From the NCBI RefSeq assembly GCF_023684405.1, contig NZ_JAGSOI010000010.1, forward strand, positions 1-60,712: a stretch of 60,712 bases of DNA. The letters are read 5' to 3'. Below the pieces are notes generated by a model. It made no database searches. It was given only the letters and a program-made list of their open reading frames with translations, and was not told where the DNA came from. Made by a program: the position numbers and the translations under genes. The number at the start of each line of letters is the position of its first letter. The stretch's first letter is position 1. Below, one piece after another: positions 27,740 to 36,270 of this stretch. This stretch comes from Methanococcoides seepicolus (GTDB lineage: Archaea > Halobacteriota > Methanosarcinia > Methanosarcinales > Methanosarcinaceae).

Positions 27740-29050
27740 TTATATCGTTCCTGGCTCTTCAAAAAAGAACTTCTCTTCCCCAAATGCAGGCTCAAGGTCG
27801 GTAAGCCATGAGGCTGTCGGGGAATATTTTGCAAAGAACGGTTTACGTACCCATCCGCAATCACGGCCTTGCAGGAATTCAAGCACAAAGACCTTTTCAC
27901 CGTTTATTTCCTGTGTGCCAAGGACATTTATCTTCCCGGGGTCAGTGGACATGCTTGGTCCGCGTACGGTTCTTGCGAGTCCGCTTACTTTCTGGTATGC
28001 TTCCTGGAAGATCTCCCATGCTTTTGCCACAGGAGTGTCGAAATAGTGGTTTGCACCTGTGTCCCTTACCATGAACATGTAGTAAGGGATACATCCAAGC
28101 CGTACCTGTTCTCTCCACATCTGTTCCCAGATGATAGGATCATCATTTATATGGGCTATCAGGGGGGATTGGGTTCGTATCTGTGCTCCGGTTGCACGTA
28201 TGTTCTTTATGGCTTCCTTGACTGTATCTGTTGTAAGCTCTACCGGGTGGTTGAAATGTCCCATGATGGCCATGTGCTTGTTGTGGTCGGTAACATTGGA
28301 GAACAGGGACAGTATGTCTTCGCTATCCTTGTCCGAAACAAAGCGTTGTGGCCAGTAACTTAATGATTTTGTCCCTATCCTGATGTTCTCGATCGTGCGA
28401 ATATCTGCTTCCAGGATGGGTTCGATATATCTTTTCAGGAGATTTGCGCTCATTGTCATAGGATCTCCTCCTGTGAAAAGCACATCTTTGACCTCGGGAT
28501 GTTCCTGTAGATATGATACTAACGTCTCTATCTCCCGGCTGGCGAACTTCAGGTCTTTCATGCCGGTGAATTGTGCCCACCTGAAGCAGAATGTACAGAA
28601 TGTATGGCAGGTCTGTCCCTGTGTGGGGAAGAAAAGGACGGTTTCGTTATACTTGTGTTGCATTCCCTCAAGGACCTTGCCGTTAAGTTCGGGAACGTTC
28701 TTATCAAGCTGCCCTGCAGGATGTGGGTTCAGGGTCAAACGTATCTTATGTATTGCCTGTTGGACCTCTTCTTCCGATGCACCGGTGTGTAAAAGGTGCT
28801 TCATCTCCTCATAGTGAGGAGGCAATAGCATGTCCTTGTTAGGAAAAGTAAGTCTGAACATTGGGTCATTGGGTACATTGTCCCAATTAATAAGCTCATC
28901 GATGACGTAATTATTAACGCGGAACGGAAATATCCTTGCAGCGATCTCGATATCCTCTTGCTGCTCCTGAGTAAAATTCTGTATCTGTGGGATCTCTTTA
29001 TAATTTGAAAGGGTGTATGCGCGGAAATCTCGTTTTGTAGCACCAGTTAT
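27740..29050 (-). CDS. KamA-family radical SAM protein with apparent ATA start
   Basis: Radical SAM protein related to lysine 2,3-aminomutase. CHTFCTFC carries the cluster cysteines; FTGGDPM follows, and HFNHPVEL is family-typical. The first ATG (28861) leaves 373 residues and cuts off an N-terminal region, but the same frame is open for 63 more codons: TKRDFRAYTLSNYKEI, ...IFPFRVNNYVIDELINWDNVPNDP. This matches the N-terminus of KamA-family proteins (compare [15 protein letters not shown] in ablA). The only suitably placed initiator after the strong GGGAGGT site is ATA at 29050-29048, six bases away. Full length 436 aa. Start mutation or AUA initiation are both possible. Substrate unknown; no acetyltransferase neighbours it. 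Confidence 0.8.
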   Translation of the reverse strand: MTGATKRDFRAYTLSNYKEIPQIQNFTQEQQEDIEIAARIFPFRVNNYVIDELINWDNVPNDPMFRLTFPNKDMLLPPHYEEMKHLLHTGASEEEVQQAIHKIRLTLNPHPAGQLDKNVPELNGKVLEGMQHKYNETVLFFPTQGQTCHTFCTFCFRWAQFTGMKDLKFASREIETLVSYLQEHPEVKDVLFTGGDPMTMSANLLKRYIEPILEADIRTIENIRIGTKSLSYWPQRFVSDKDSEDILSLFSNVTDHNKHMAIMGHFNHPVELTTDTVKEAIKNIRATGAQIRTQSPLIAHINDDPIIWEQMWREQVRLGCIPYYMFMVRDTGANHYFDTPVAKAWEIFQEAYQKVSGLARTVRGPSMSTDPGKINVLGTQEINGEKVFVLEFLQGRDCGWVRKPFFAKYSPTASWLTDLEPAFGEEKFFFEEPGTI

Positions 29051-29407
29051 GCCGATACCTCCCGTTTTTTTTTTTAGAAAAGCTGCCTTATGCCAGCGGT
29101 TTCAATTTATCCTTGAAACGATTTGTGATTTAGACAAATTACACTACAGATAATATATAGTTGTTAAATTCTGAACTCTCCTATTACGATTGATTATATA
29201 ATAATTTCCCTTTTTTTATGCCACTGGTTCTACTTTTTGCCAGTATCTCCAAAACAATTCTGATGGTTGGCAGGGGGTATTGCTATCTTTCTGTTTATTT
29301 TCGAATACTGCTCCATTATTTTTTGCAATTTCCTGTTCGAAATGTTTAAAACAATACGGGGCTATAATGCATGGTTAAAATCATGTTTTATTATCAAAGG
29401 TGATAAG

Positions 29408-29890
29408 TTGAAAGTAAAGTCCAGGGTTCAACTAAGGAAATCTGCAAAGAACAAATTGTTTAAAAGTCTTCGATCTACTTTCGGGGATGTTATTGATAGT
29501 ATTTCAGAATGCAAGCTTGAGAGTGCTATGGCTGATGATTTTAAGATTATCATCGTTGATGGCAAGGTGCTTTTCTTCCAGATGGGTGAGGTATCTTTCC
29601 CTACTGTAAGGGGTGTGCTGGAATTGGGACTTGATTGCAATGTCGTTACTGTTGATGCGGGTGCTGTGAAGTTTGTTGTGAATGGTGCTGATATAATGTG
29701 TCCGGGAATCGTTAAAGTTGATGATGGGCTGAATGAGGGCGACCTTGTTATTATCGTTGAAGAAACACATGGTAAGCCTCTTGCTATCGGACGTGCCCTT
29801 GTGCCGGCGACTGAGATGGTGGACAGGTCAGGTAAGGCTATTAAGTCTATACATTATGTCGGGGATGAACTTTGGAACCTTGAGGCATGA
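29408..29890 (+). CDS. PUA-domain RNA-binding protein
   Basis: 160 residues from TTG 29408, preceded by AAGGTGAT. VQLRKSAKNKLFKSLRSTFG is an N-terminal domain of the MCT-1/Tma20 kind, and from about residue 80 a PUA domain: PTVRGVLELGLDCNVVTVDAGAVKFVVNGADIMCPGIVKVD, GDLVIIVEETHGKPLAIGRA. It is expected to bind tRNA or rRNA in ribosome recycling or maturation. Upstream frame extension to 29267 is hydrophobic and lacks family similarity, so I exclude it. Followed 170 nt later by sepF. Confidence 0.85.
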   Translation: MKVKSRVQLRKSAKNKLFKSLRSTFGDVIDSISECKLESAMADDFKIIIVDGKVLFFQMGEVSFPTVRGVLELGLDCNVVTVDAGAVKFVVNGADIMCPGIVKVDDGLNEGDLVIIVEETHGKPLAIGRALVPATEMVDRSGKAIKSIHYVGDELWNLEA

Positions 29891-30064
29891 TATTTCAGGA
29901 TGAATGGGAAGCTATCATTAAAATATGATGAACATCCATATTAAACCCTATAACATTGATGCGAAGCCAGAAAATCAAAATAGCTAATGGCTTAAATATT
30001 AAAAGAATTATTAAAGATATATTCTAAATCCATTCAATCGAATCTTAGGACAAAGGTGCTGACT

Positions 30065-30445
30065 ATGGCAAATTTCATGGATAAAATATTTGGAAGTGGA
30101 GTAAAGGGTGCGACAGATGCTGATGAATATACTGAGCTCGACCTTGGTAAATTTGAACAGGAAATGGCAGATGAACCTGCAGAGACCTATATCAGGGTGG
30201 CAGAACTTACGAACCTTAATGAACTTCCTGACTTGAAGAAAGAGATCTATAATGGCAATATCCTTATGATCGATATCTCTAATATCAAGGCTGATAAACT
30301 CATGCTTGACAGGGCACTTAAGGATCTGAAAGATGTTGTTATCGATGTGCATGGGGACATTGCAGGTATTAAGGATGATCAGGTACTTGTCACTCCGACA
30401 GGTGTCAGAATAGACAGATCCAAGATAGTTGGTGGAAGGTATTGA
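30065..30445 (+). CDS. sepF: Cell-division protein SepF
   Basis: 126 residues from ATG 30065 (AAAGGTG seven bases upstream). An amphipathic N-terminal membrane-binding helix, MANFMDKIFGSG, is followed by a flexible acidic linker and the SepF core: TYIRVAELTNLNELPDLKKEIYNGNILMIDIS, DVHGDIAGIKDDQVLVTPTGVRIDR. In archaea SepF anchors FtsZ to the membrane at the division site. Its stop overlaps the TTG of the following ZPR1-type gene (TTGA). Confidence 0.93.
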   Translation: MANFMDKIFGSGVKGATDADEYTELDLGKFEQEMADEPAETYIRVAELTNLNELPDLKKEIYNGNILMIDISNIKADKLMLDRALKDLKDVVIDVHGDIAGIKDDQVLVTPTGVRIDRSKIVGGRY

Positions 30446-31107
30446 GCGCAGAAGATAGTTCCGGGGCAGAGTCCCCGAGATCATTTGAGACCAGAACTTC
30501 CTGTCCTCTCTGCCAGGAAGACCTTATCATTAAGTGGCAGGGGGATGAAATTCCCTATTTCGGGGAAGTTATGTACATTTCCACTTCCTGTTGTAACTGT
30601 GGGTTCAGGTTCACGGATACAATGATACTTGCTCAGAAAGAGCCTATGCGTTTTGAGCTCAAGGTAGAAGGACTTGAGGATCTCAATGCAAGGGTCATAC
30701 GTTCGACCTCAGGCACCATAAGGATCCCTGAACTCGGGATCGATGTTGAGCCCGGTTCTGTTTCTGATTCATATGTTACCAATATTGAGGGCATTCTTCA
30801 AAGGGTACAGTCGGTTGTCGTGACCGCTACTGGCTGGGTTAAAGATGATGCCGATGCGTATGCACGTGGACTGGAACTACAGGATCAGCTTGAACAAGCT
30901 ATTGCTGGCGATTTTCCTCTGACCGTCATTATAGAAGATCCTCTTGGTAACAGTGCTATAATCTCTGAGAAAGTTGTATCCAGAAAGCTCTCAGCCGAAG
31001 AAGCGGGCGATCTTCATAGCGGTATGGTTGTCTTTGATGTTGATACCTCCCAGATGGAAGTCGATTCTTCTGATAAGATACAGCCGATTGGAAATAACTA
31101 TAAATGA
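30442..31107 (+). CDS. ZPR1-type zinc-finger protein
   Basis: 221 residues. CPLCQEDLIIKWQGDEIPYFGEVMYISTSCCNCGFRFTD is a ZPR1 zinc ribbon with two C-x2-C pairs, followed by the ZPR1 beta-domain (RVIRSTSGTIRIPELGIDVEPGS, EGILQRVQSVV, IEDPLGNSAIIS). Eukaryotic ZPR1 assists folding of elongation factor 1A; an aEF1A role is possible here. Start is TTG 30442 inside the sepF stop, so the two are coupled, and proS follows. Confidence 0.87.
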   Translation: MSAEDSSGAESPRSFETRTSCPLCQEDLIIKWQGDEIPYFGEVMYISTSCCNCGFRFTDTMILAQKEPMRFELKVEGLEDLNARVIRSTSGTIRIPELGIDVEPGSVSDSYVTNIEGILQRVQSVVVTATGWVKDDADAYARGLELQDQLEQAIAGDFPLTVIIEDPLGNSAIISEKVVSRKLSAEEAGDLHSGMVVFDVDTSQMEVDSSDKIQPIGNNYK

Positions 31108-31164
31108 TGCCTGTATTTAGCTCAAAAATTCGAATTTAATCGTTTCGATCTTATTGGTGACATT

Positions 31165-32601
31165 ATGGCTGAACAAGAAAAAGAGGCAACGCTTCCTTCA
31201 AAAGAGAATTTCAGTGAATGGTATAATGATATGCTCCAGATCGCAGAGATCATGGATGTACGTTATCCTGTGAAAGGTTCATATGTTTGGTATCCTTTCG
31301 GTTTTTCCATTCGCAGGAATGTTTATGATATTATCCGTGGATTGCTTGATAAAGATCACCAGGAAACACTGTTCCCTCTTTTGATACCTGAAAATGAGTT
31401 CATGAAAGAGGCAGAACATATCAAAGGGTTTGAAGAAGAAGTGTACTGGGTTCTCAATGGCGGTACAACTCCTCTTGATGTGAAACTTGCGCTTCGTCCA
31501 ACCAGTGAGACCGCTATTTATCCTATGTATCGTCTCTGGGTACGTTCACATGCGGACCTTCCATTGAAGCTTTATCAGATCGTCAATACCTTCAGGTATG
31601 AGACAAAGCACACTAGGCCGCTTATCCGTCTCCGGGAGATAACTTCTTTTAAGGAAGCGCATACTGTTCATGCAACCTGGGATGAGGCTGCTTCTCAGGT
31701 GGATGAAGCTATCAGGCTCTATATCGAGTTCTACAGAAGGCTTGCTATTCCTGTGCTCCCTTCAAAGCGTCCTAGCTGGGATAAGTTCCCTGGGGCTGAT
31801 TATACTATTGCAGTAGATTCGTTGATGCCTGATGGGAAAACGCTTCAGGTAGGAACTGCACATCACTTGGGTGATAATTTCGCAAAGACCTTCGATATCA
31901 AGTATGAGGATATTGATGGTGAACAGGTCTATGCTCATCAGACATGTTACGGCGTTTCTGAAAGGTGCATTGCCACTCTGCTTTCGACCCATGGTGATGA
32001 TAAGGGTCTGGTGCTTCCTCCAGAGATCGCTCCGACACAGGTTGTTATCATACCTATCATTTTCAAAGAGCCGGAAGCTGTGCTCAATGCATGTAATGAT
32101 GTGAAGGCTGAGCTTGAGGCTGCAGGTGTTCGGGTCACTATCGATGATAGTGATAAACGTCCGGGTTCCAAGTATTATAAGTGGGAGATGAAGGGCGTTC
32201 CTTTGAGGATAGAGATAGGTCCGAGGGACCTGAAGAACGAGGCTGCAATGCTCGCCAGACGTGATACTGGCGAGAAGGAACAGGTGCCTCTGGCTTCTAT
32301 CAAGGATGAGGTTCTCTCAAGGTTCGAGATTATTCAGGTAGCTCTTTTGGAAAAGGCGACCGCTGAGTTGAACGAGCGCATCTTCGATTGTTCCACTGTG
32401 GATGATGTTAAGGAAAGGGTGCAGGATGGAATTGCTCTTGTCCCGTGGTGTGGTGAGGAAAAGTGTGGTCTCGATCTGGATGAACAGGCCGGTGCAGGCA
32501 TACTTGGAATTCCTACTGATATGGATGAGGATGGTACTTACAAGTGTCCTATCTGTAGCAAAGAAACTCGTACAAGGGTTTACGTGGCAAGGACTTATTG
32601 A
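31165..32601 (+). CDS. proS: Prolyl-tRNA synthetase (archaeal/eukaryal type)
   Basis: Class II aminoacyl-tRNA synthetase, 478 residues. [49 protein letters not shown] (motif 2 region: RPTSET), [16 protein letters not shown] and [19 protein letters not shown] are catalytic; anticodon-binding domain TQVVIIPII follows. The C-terminal zinc domain ends with CGEEKCG and [18 protein letters not shown], typical of archaeal proteins ending in Tyr. ATG start with TTGGTGA upstream. Confidence 0.97.
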   Translation: MAEQEKEATLPSKENFSEWYNDMLQIAEIMDVRYPVKGSYVWYPFGFSIRRNVYDIIRGLLDKDHQETLFPLLIPENEFMKEAEHIKGFEEEVYWVLNGGTTPLDVKLALRPTSETAIYPMYRLWVRSHADLPLKLYQIVNTFRYETKHTRPLIRLREITSFKEAHTVHATWDEAASQVDEAIRLYIEFYRRLAIPVLPSKRPSWDKFPGADYTIAVDSLMPDGKTLQVGTAHHLGDNFAKTFDIKYEDIDGEQVYAHQTCYGVSERCIATLLSTHGDDKGLVLPPEIAPTQVVIIPIIFKEPEAVLNACNDVKAELEAAGVRVTIDDSDKRPGSKYYKWEMKGVPLRIEIGPRDLKNEAAMLARRDTGEKEQVPLASIKDEVLSRFEIIQVALLEKATAELNERIFDCSTVDDVKERVQDGIALVPWCGEEKCGLDLDEQAGAGILGIPTDMDEDGTYKCPICSKETRTRVYVARTY

Positions 32602-32621
32602 TACTGACGGGGTGATTTGAT

Positions 32622-33668
32622 ATGGGATCTCTGATAGCTAACGATAAAAGACCGGAAAAGCCGTTATTCATTTGTGTATTGGGAAATACGGAAACTGCAT
32701 ATATCGAGAAGTTGTCTGCGGCAGGAAAGACTGCTAAGCTTACGGATTATACTCCGACAGGCGACGCGGAGCTTGTGGAGACTGGTGGTATCATCAGTAC
32801 TCCTGTGATCCCGATGACGCCTCCCTATAATACTCCCACCCCCGGGCTTATTACACGTGCATCATTACAGCTTTCAGGTGTTCCCCATTTGTTTGTGAAC
32901 TCTGGTCTGAAGATACCTCCTAAGGTTCCTTTTGAGGACCTTGGTGCAAGGTATGGGGAAGATATCCGGAACGATGTTGCGGTGCATGATGTTGAAGGCA
33001 TCATCAAGGCTGCACTTTCTGTTGGCGAGAAGGTTCGCGATGATCACGATATGTTCGTAATAGGGGAGAGTACTCCTGCTGGTACGACCACTGCCATGGG
33101 CGTTCTCGATGCTCTCGGGTATGATAGTAATGTGAGTAGCAGCTCTTCCGAGAATCCTGTGGGGCTTAAGAGAAGGGTCGTGAAAGAGGCAATGGATGCA
33201 TCGGGTATCATTTCTGGTGGTCTTAAGGGGGATCCTATGCGCGCAATAGCCTGTCTTGGTGATCCGATGATGCCAGCTGTGGCGGGTCTTGTTTCAGGCC
33301 TTAAAGGTAAGCGTGTCATCCTTGCAGGCGGAACTCAGATGGCCGCAGTGTATGCTTTCATGAAGCATCTGGGTACTGATCTTAGTAATGTGTCCATTGT
33401 GACCACAAGTTATGTCGCTAATGATGAGACTGCTAATTTCAATGAGATCATTGAGGCCCTTGGTGCTGATATGTTCGCCATTGACCCTCGTTTTGGTAAT
33501 TCTTCCCACAAAGGATTGAGGCAGTATGAGCTTGGTTATGTGAAGGAAGGGGTGGGTGCCGGAGGGGCACTTTATCTTGCAGGCCTTCTCGGAGTTTCTG
33601 TCGATACTATCCGTGAGGAGATCGAAAAGATCTGTCTTGAACTTGCTGACCTTATCAATGCAGAATGA
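32622..33668 (+). CDS. CobT-family phosphoribosyltransferase (UPF0284)
   Basis: 348 residues. Archaeal homologue of nicotinate-nucleotide-dimethylbenzimidazole phosphoribosyltransferase: GIISTPVIPMTPPYNTPTPG, FVIGESTPAGTTTAMGVLDALGY, RAIACLGDPMMPAVAGLVSGLKGKRVILAGGTQMAAVYAFMKHLG, GAGGALYLAGLLG. Expected role: activation of the lower base for the cobamide cofactor used by methyltransferases. It is 20 nt after proS in the same direction. True activity of the archaeal group is not firmly settled. Confidence 0.88.
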   Translation: MGSLIANDKRPEKPLFICVLGNTETAYIEKLSAAGKTAKLTDYTPTGDAELVETGGIISTPVIPMTPPYNTPTPGLITRASLQLSGVPHLFVNSGLKIPPKVPFEDLGARYGEDIRNDVAVHDVEGIIKAALSVGEKVRDDHDMFVIGESTPAGTTTAMGVLDALGYDSNVSSSSSENPVGLKRRVVKEAMDASGIISGGLKGDPMRAIACLGDPMMPAVAGLVSGLKGKRVILAGGTQMAAVYAFMKHLGTDLSNVSIVTTSYVANDETANFNEIIEALGADMFAIDPRFGNSSHKGLRQYELGYVKEGVGAGGALYLAGLLGVSVDTIREEIEKICLELADLINAE

Positions 33669-33781
33669 TCGTTTTGGGTTGAAGTGTGTGCAGTTGTTAC
33701 ATTCTTGAACCATTTTTGTTTTTTAAACCGATACCTATATCACTGATAAGATGTATCTTTGGATTGTAATCGCAAGGTTGC

Positions 33782-33977
33782 GGGGCTGTGGCCTAGCCTG
33801 GAATGGCGACGGGCTCCAGCGGATAAATGATGAACAACGGGTCTACTGAGATCTACTCGACGGAGTGGGTCGGTGAAGAGCCGTTGGAGCACTGATGTGT
33901 GTTCTTAAGAATTGACTGTCGTAAGGCAGTTGTTCGGAGAGACCCGTCGATCGAGAGTTCGAATCTCTCCAGCCCCA
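33782..33977 (+). tRNA. tRNA-Trp (CCA) with intron 33820-33941
   Basis: Acceptor GGGGCTG (33782-33788) pairs with CAGCCCC (33970-33976), discriminator A33977. Anticodon CCA is at 33816-33818. A 122-nt insertion follows G37 (33819); the 3' exon resumes with A38 at 33942 and stem ACCCGT. T arm GAGAGTTCGAATCTCTC. CCA is not encoded. The insertion at the canonical 37/38 site is an archaeal tRNA-Trp intron and holds a box C/D guide RNA. A T-rich tract follows at 33981-33992; 34000-34340 shows only AT-rich spacer. Confidence 0.96.
33820..33941 (+). ncRNA. Box C/D methylation guide inside the tRNA-Trp intron
   Basis: Box C ATGATGA at 33827-33833, box D' CTGA at 33846-33849, a C'-like GTGAAGA near 33873-33879, and box D CTGA at 33892-33895. 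The D' guide ACGGGTCT is complementary to the 3' exon AGACCCGT, and its fifth base above box D' (G33841) faces tRNA position C39. The D guide TGGAGC is complementary to the 5' exon GCTCCA, and the fifth base above box D faces C34. Both targets obey the N+5 rule. Guiding 2'-O-methylation of positions 34 and 39 matches what is known for archaeal pre-tRNA-Trp. Confidence 0.93.
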
Positions 33978-34351
33978 CGTTTTTCTTTTCTTGTACTACT
34001 CTATTATAATGTCAAGTTTTTCTTTTGTCCAGGTTTAACTTTGTCAAGAGTATCAATATTGCTTTACACACGTTATCACTTCCAAGACAACGTTTTTGTG
34101 TTGCAGGTTTTATTCGATAAAATTTGGTGTGGATATCCTTCCATCCCACAGCTACAAAGATATTTCCATCTTAATCTCTTGGAATATGATCTTGAACTAC
34201 CTTAATTTACTTATTTTATGTGACTTGTGTGCATTAGATGTATATAGTTGTTCAATGCAAAGGATGAACGACTTTGTATAAACTCAATTTGATAAATATG
34301 AGGGTATTATTAACGAATAGTCTAATTCTAATATTGGGCGGTAAGTGAAAA

Positions 34352-35023
34352 ATGAACAAATTAAAGATCCTATTGGTTTCCTTGCTAATGGTTTGTTTGC
34401 TTGTCCCTGCAGCAAGTGCTGATAATCCATATGCTGAGGAAGAACGGCAAATGCTTGACCTTATTAATCAGGAGCGCGAAGAATATGGGCTTGATCCCTT
34501 TAGGTTCAATTCTCTTCTTAACAATGTGGCAAGTGAGCATAGTCAAGAGATGATAGACAAGGATTATTTCAGCCACAATTCATACGATGGTACCTCTTTC
34601 TCTACAAGGATCGGGAGCTCTGGCTATGAATCCTATAGGTGTGCTGAGAACATTGCTTTCAAGGTACCTCCAAGTGTTACAATAGCTCATGAAGGTCTTA
34701 TGAATTCTCCCGGGCACAGGGCAAATATATTGAACCCCAGTTATAATGAGATCGGTATTGGCATATGGGTTGGTGAATTCACATATGATGGCAGAACATA
34801 CAGTAATGCTGCAACGTACACGCAGAACTTTGGATGGGGCGAACCAGCTGCAGACCATGTAATTCCATACAATCAGTACGATAAAAATAAGGACTGTTTG
34901 ATTGATTTTGGTGATGTGAGTGCGGGAATCGATGGTTATCTTAATGGGTTATCGTCTTTTGCAGAAATTAGTAAACTGATCGATTTATATCTTACGCGTG
35001 AACCCTACTTAAGAACTAGTTGA
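34352..35023 (+). CDS. Secreted CAP/SCP-domain protein with dockerin-like tail
   Basis: 223 residues. Signal peptide of about 23 residues (MNKLKILLVSLLMVCLLVPAASA). CAP domain: LINQEREEYGLDPFRFNSLLNNVASEHSQEM, YFSHNSYDGTSFSTRI, AENIAF, HEGLMNSPGHRANILNPSYNEIGIGIW, with the conserved His/Glu residues. C-terminal 50 residues: YDKNKDCLIDFGDVSAGIDGYLNG has Asp/Asn/Asp/Asp at EF-hand positions 1, 3, 5 and 12, then a helix, as in archaeal dockerin-like or EF-hand domains on surface proteins. Probably extracellular and Ca2+-binding. ATG preceded by GGCGGTAAGTGA. A hairpin terminator follows. Confidence 0.85.
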   Translation: MNKLKILLVSLLMVCLLVPAASADNPYAEEERQMLDLINQEREEYGLDPFRFNSLLNNVASEHSQEMIDKDYFSHNSYDGTSFSTRIGSSGYESYRCAENIAFKVPPSVTIAHEGLMNSPGHRANILNPSYNEIGIGIWVGEFTYDGRTYSNAATYTQNFGWGEPAADHVIPYNQYDKNKDCLIDFGDVSAGIDGYLNGLSSFAEISKLIDLYLTREPYLRTS

Positions 35024-35057
35024 GGGTTTTAGCTCTCAACCAATCTTTTTTGTTTTT
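35019..35057 (+). terminator. Terminator of the CAP-domain gene
   Basis: GTTGAG (35019-35024) pairs with CTCAAC (35035-35040), then T6 and T5 tracts. It overlaps the stop codon. Confidence 0.6.
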
Positions 35058-35138
35058 GTTCTAATTAGTTAACGCCATCATCCTTTCAATCCTGTTGGAT
35101 ACAAAGACTTAAATGTCATAGTGTACGTACTAATCGAT

Positions 35139-35201
35139 GTTTCATTGTCGGGATAATGTCCCGTAGGAGTGTGGCTGAAAACTTCAGCTGAACCGTGAAA
35201 C
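35139..35201 (+). promoter_or_regulatory. Three-way-junction leader of rpl15e
   Basis: GTTTCA (35139-35144) pairs with TGAAAC (35196-35201) and encloses two hairpins: CGGGA/TCCCG (35149-35153, 35159-35163) and GCTGAA/TTCAGC (35174-35179, 35183-35188, loop AAC). The upstream TTAAAT near 35109 would start a transcript close to 35135, so the element would form the 5' end of the leader of the r-protein operon. A structured leader in front of an r-protein operon may be an autoregulatory site. Confidence 0.5.
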
Positions 35202-35224
35202 TAACATGAAACAAGGTGAATAAA

Positions 35225-35818
35225 TTGTCAAAATCATTTTATGGATATATAAGAGATGCATGGAAGAACCCTGACGAGACTTACGTCCGTGACCTTAGAT
35301 GGGAAAGGCTTCAGGTATGGAGAAAGGAAGGCTCTGTTACAAGAGTAGAACGCCCAACACGTATCGACCGTGCACGATCACTTGGTTACAAGGCCAAGCA
35401 GGGTATCGTTGTTGCTCGTGTAAAAGTACGAAGGGGTAGCATGAGAAAGTCCCGTTACATTCGTGGAAGGCGTACTCAGCACACCGGTAAGAACAAGATC
35501 ACTGTCGGTAAGAGCATTCAGAGGATCTCTGAAGAGCGTGCTGCAAGAAAGTACCCTAACATGGAAGTCCTTAACTCTTACTGGGTGGGCGAAGATGGTA
35601 AGCAGAAATGGTACGAGGTAATTCTCGTTGACCCAAGCCACCCTGTCATCAAATCTGACAAGAACCTCAACTGGATCTGTGGCAAGGCTCACAGCGGTAG
35701 GGTATTCCGTGGTAAGACCAGTGCAGGTCGCAAGGGCAGAGGCATGCAGACGCGCGGTACCGGTACTGAGAAGACCAGGCCAAGTGTAAGATCAAACCTT
35801 AACAGAAGCAAAAAGTGA
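35225..35818 (+). CDS. rpl15e: Ribosomal protein L15e
   Basis: Large-subunit protein of 197 residues: [28 protein letters not shown]-type [50 protein letters not shown], and a basic C-terminus. TTG start at 35225 has AAGGTGA at 35213-35219; the GTG at 35216 lies inside the ribosome site. First gene of the exosome superoperon; its stop overlaps the next GTG start (GTGA). Confidence 0.97.
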   Translation: MSKSFYGYIRDAWKNPDETYVRDLRWERLQVWRKEGSVTRVERPTRIDRARSLGYKAKQGIVVARVKVRRGSMRKSRYIRGRRTQHTGKNKITVGKSIQRISEERAARKYPNMEVLNSYWVGEDGKQKWYEVILVDPSHPVIKSDKNLNWICGKAHSGRVFRGKTSAGRKGRGMQTRGTGTEKTRPSVRSNLNRSKK

Positions 35819-36270
35819 TCCACTATATCTCTGTGCGTGTAAGCGCACATGCTACTGAGGATGAGTCCAGAGTAAGATCTGCTCTGGATCTCTTTTTATT
35901 GAATTCATTTGACAAGGGCAAGTGTACTGATACGGATAAGTACGTTGAGTCCCTGGTCTTCGAAGGGTATCATGGTAATCCTATTACCCTGTTCAGTGCA
36001 ACTATCAAGCGCAAGCCCGACACAAAGGCCTTTGCCGCATTCGTCAGACCGAACATGACGCCTGAAGATGTAGAACTTCTTCGTGAGGAGATGCCTGACC
36101 GTCTTGATGATGACCAGATGTTCCATCTGAGATTCGACAAGCAGGCAGCTTTCAATGGCCAGATCAAGTTATCCTCTTCATCGGATGCGATAATTGTGAA
36201 GGTGAAGATCGAAACGTATCCAAAGGATCGGCTTAATGCCGGCAGGATCGTGGAGGAATTATTTGGCTGA
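35815..36270 (+). CDS. RNA-binding protein of COG1325 (exosome-associated)
   Basis: 151 residues, GTG start overlapping the L15e stop by 4 nt. Archaeal COG1325 proteins occur in the exosome/RNase P locus and are predicted RNA-binding exosome-associated factors: [77 protein letters not shown]. The fold is a ferredoxin-like alpha/beta. Function is inferred from context. The end overlaps the Rpp30 start. Confidence 0.82.
   Translation: MIHYISVRVSAHATEDESRVRSALDLFLLNSFDKGKCTDTDKYVESLVFEGYHGNPITLFSATIKRKPDTKAFAAFVRPNMTPEDVELLREEMPDRLDDDQMFHLRFDKQAAFNGQIKLSSSSDAIIVKVKIETYPKDRLNAGRIVEELFG

Noticed and set aside
28801-29043. Minus-strand frame beside the KamA gene
   Set aside because: It is the other frame of the real N-terminal extension of the KamA gene.
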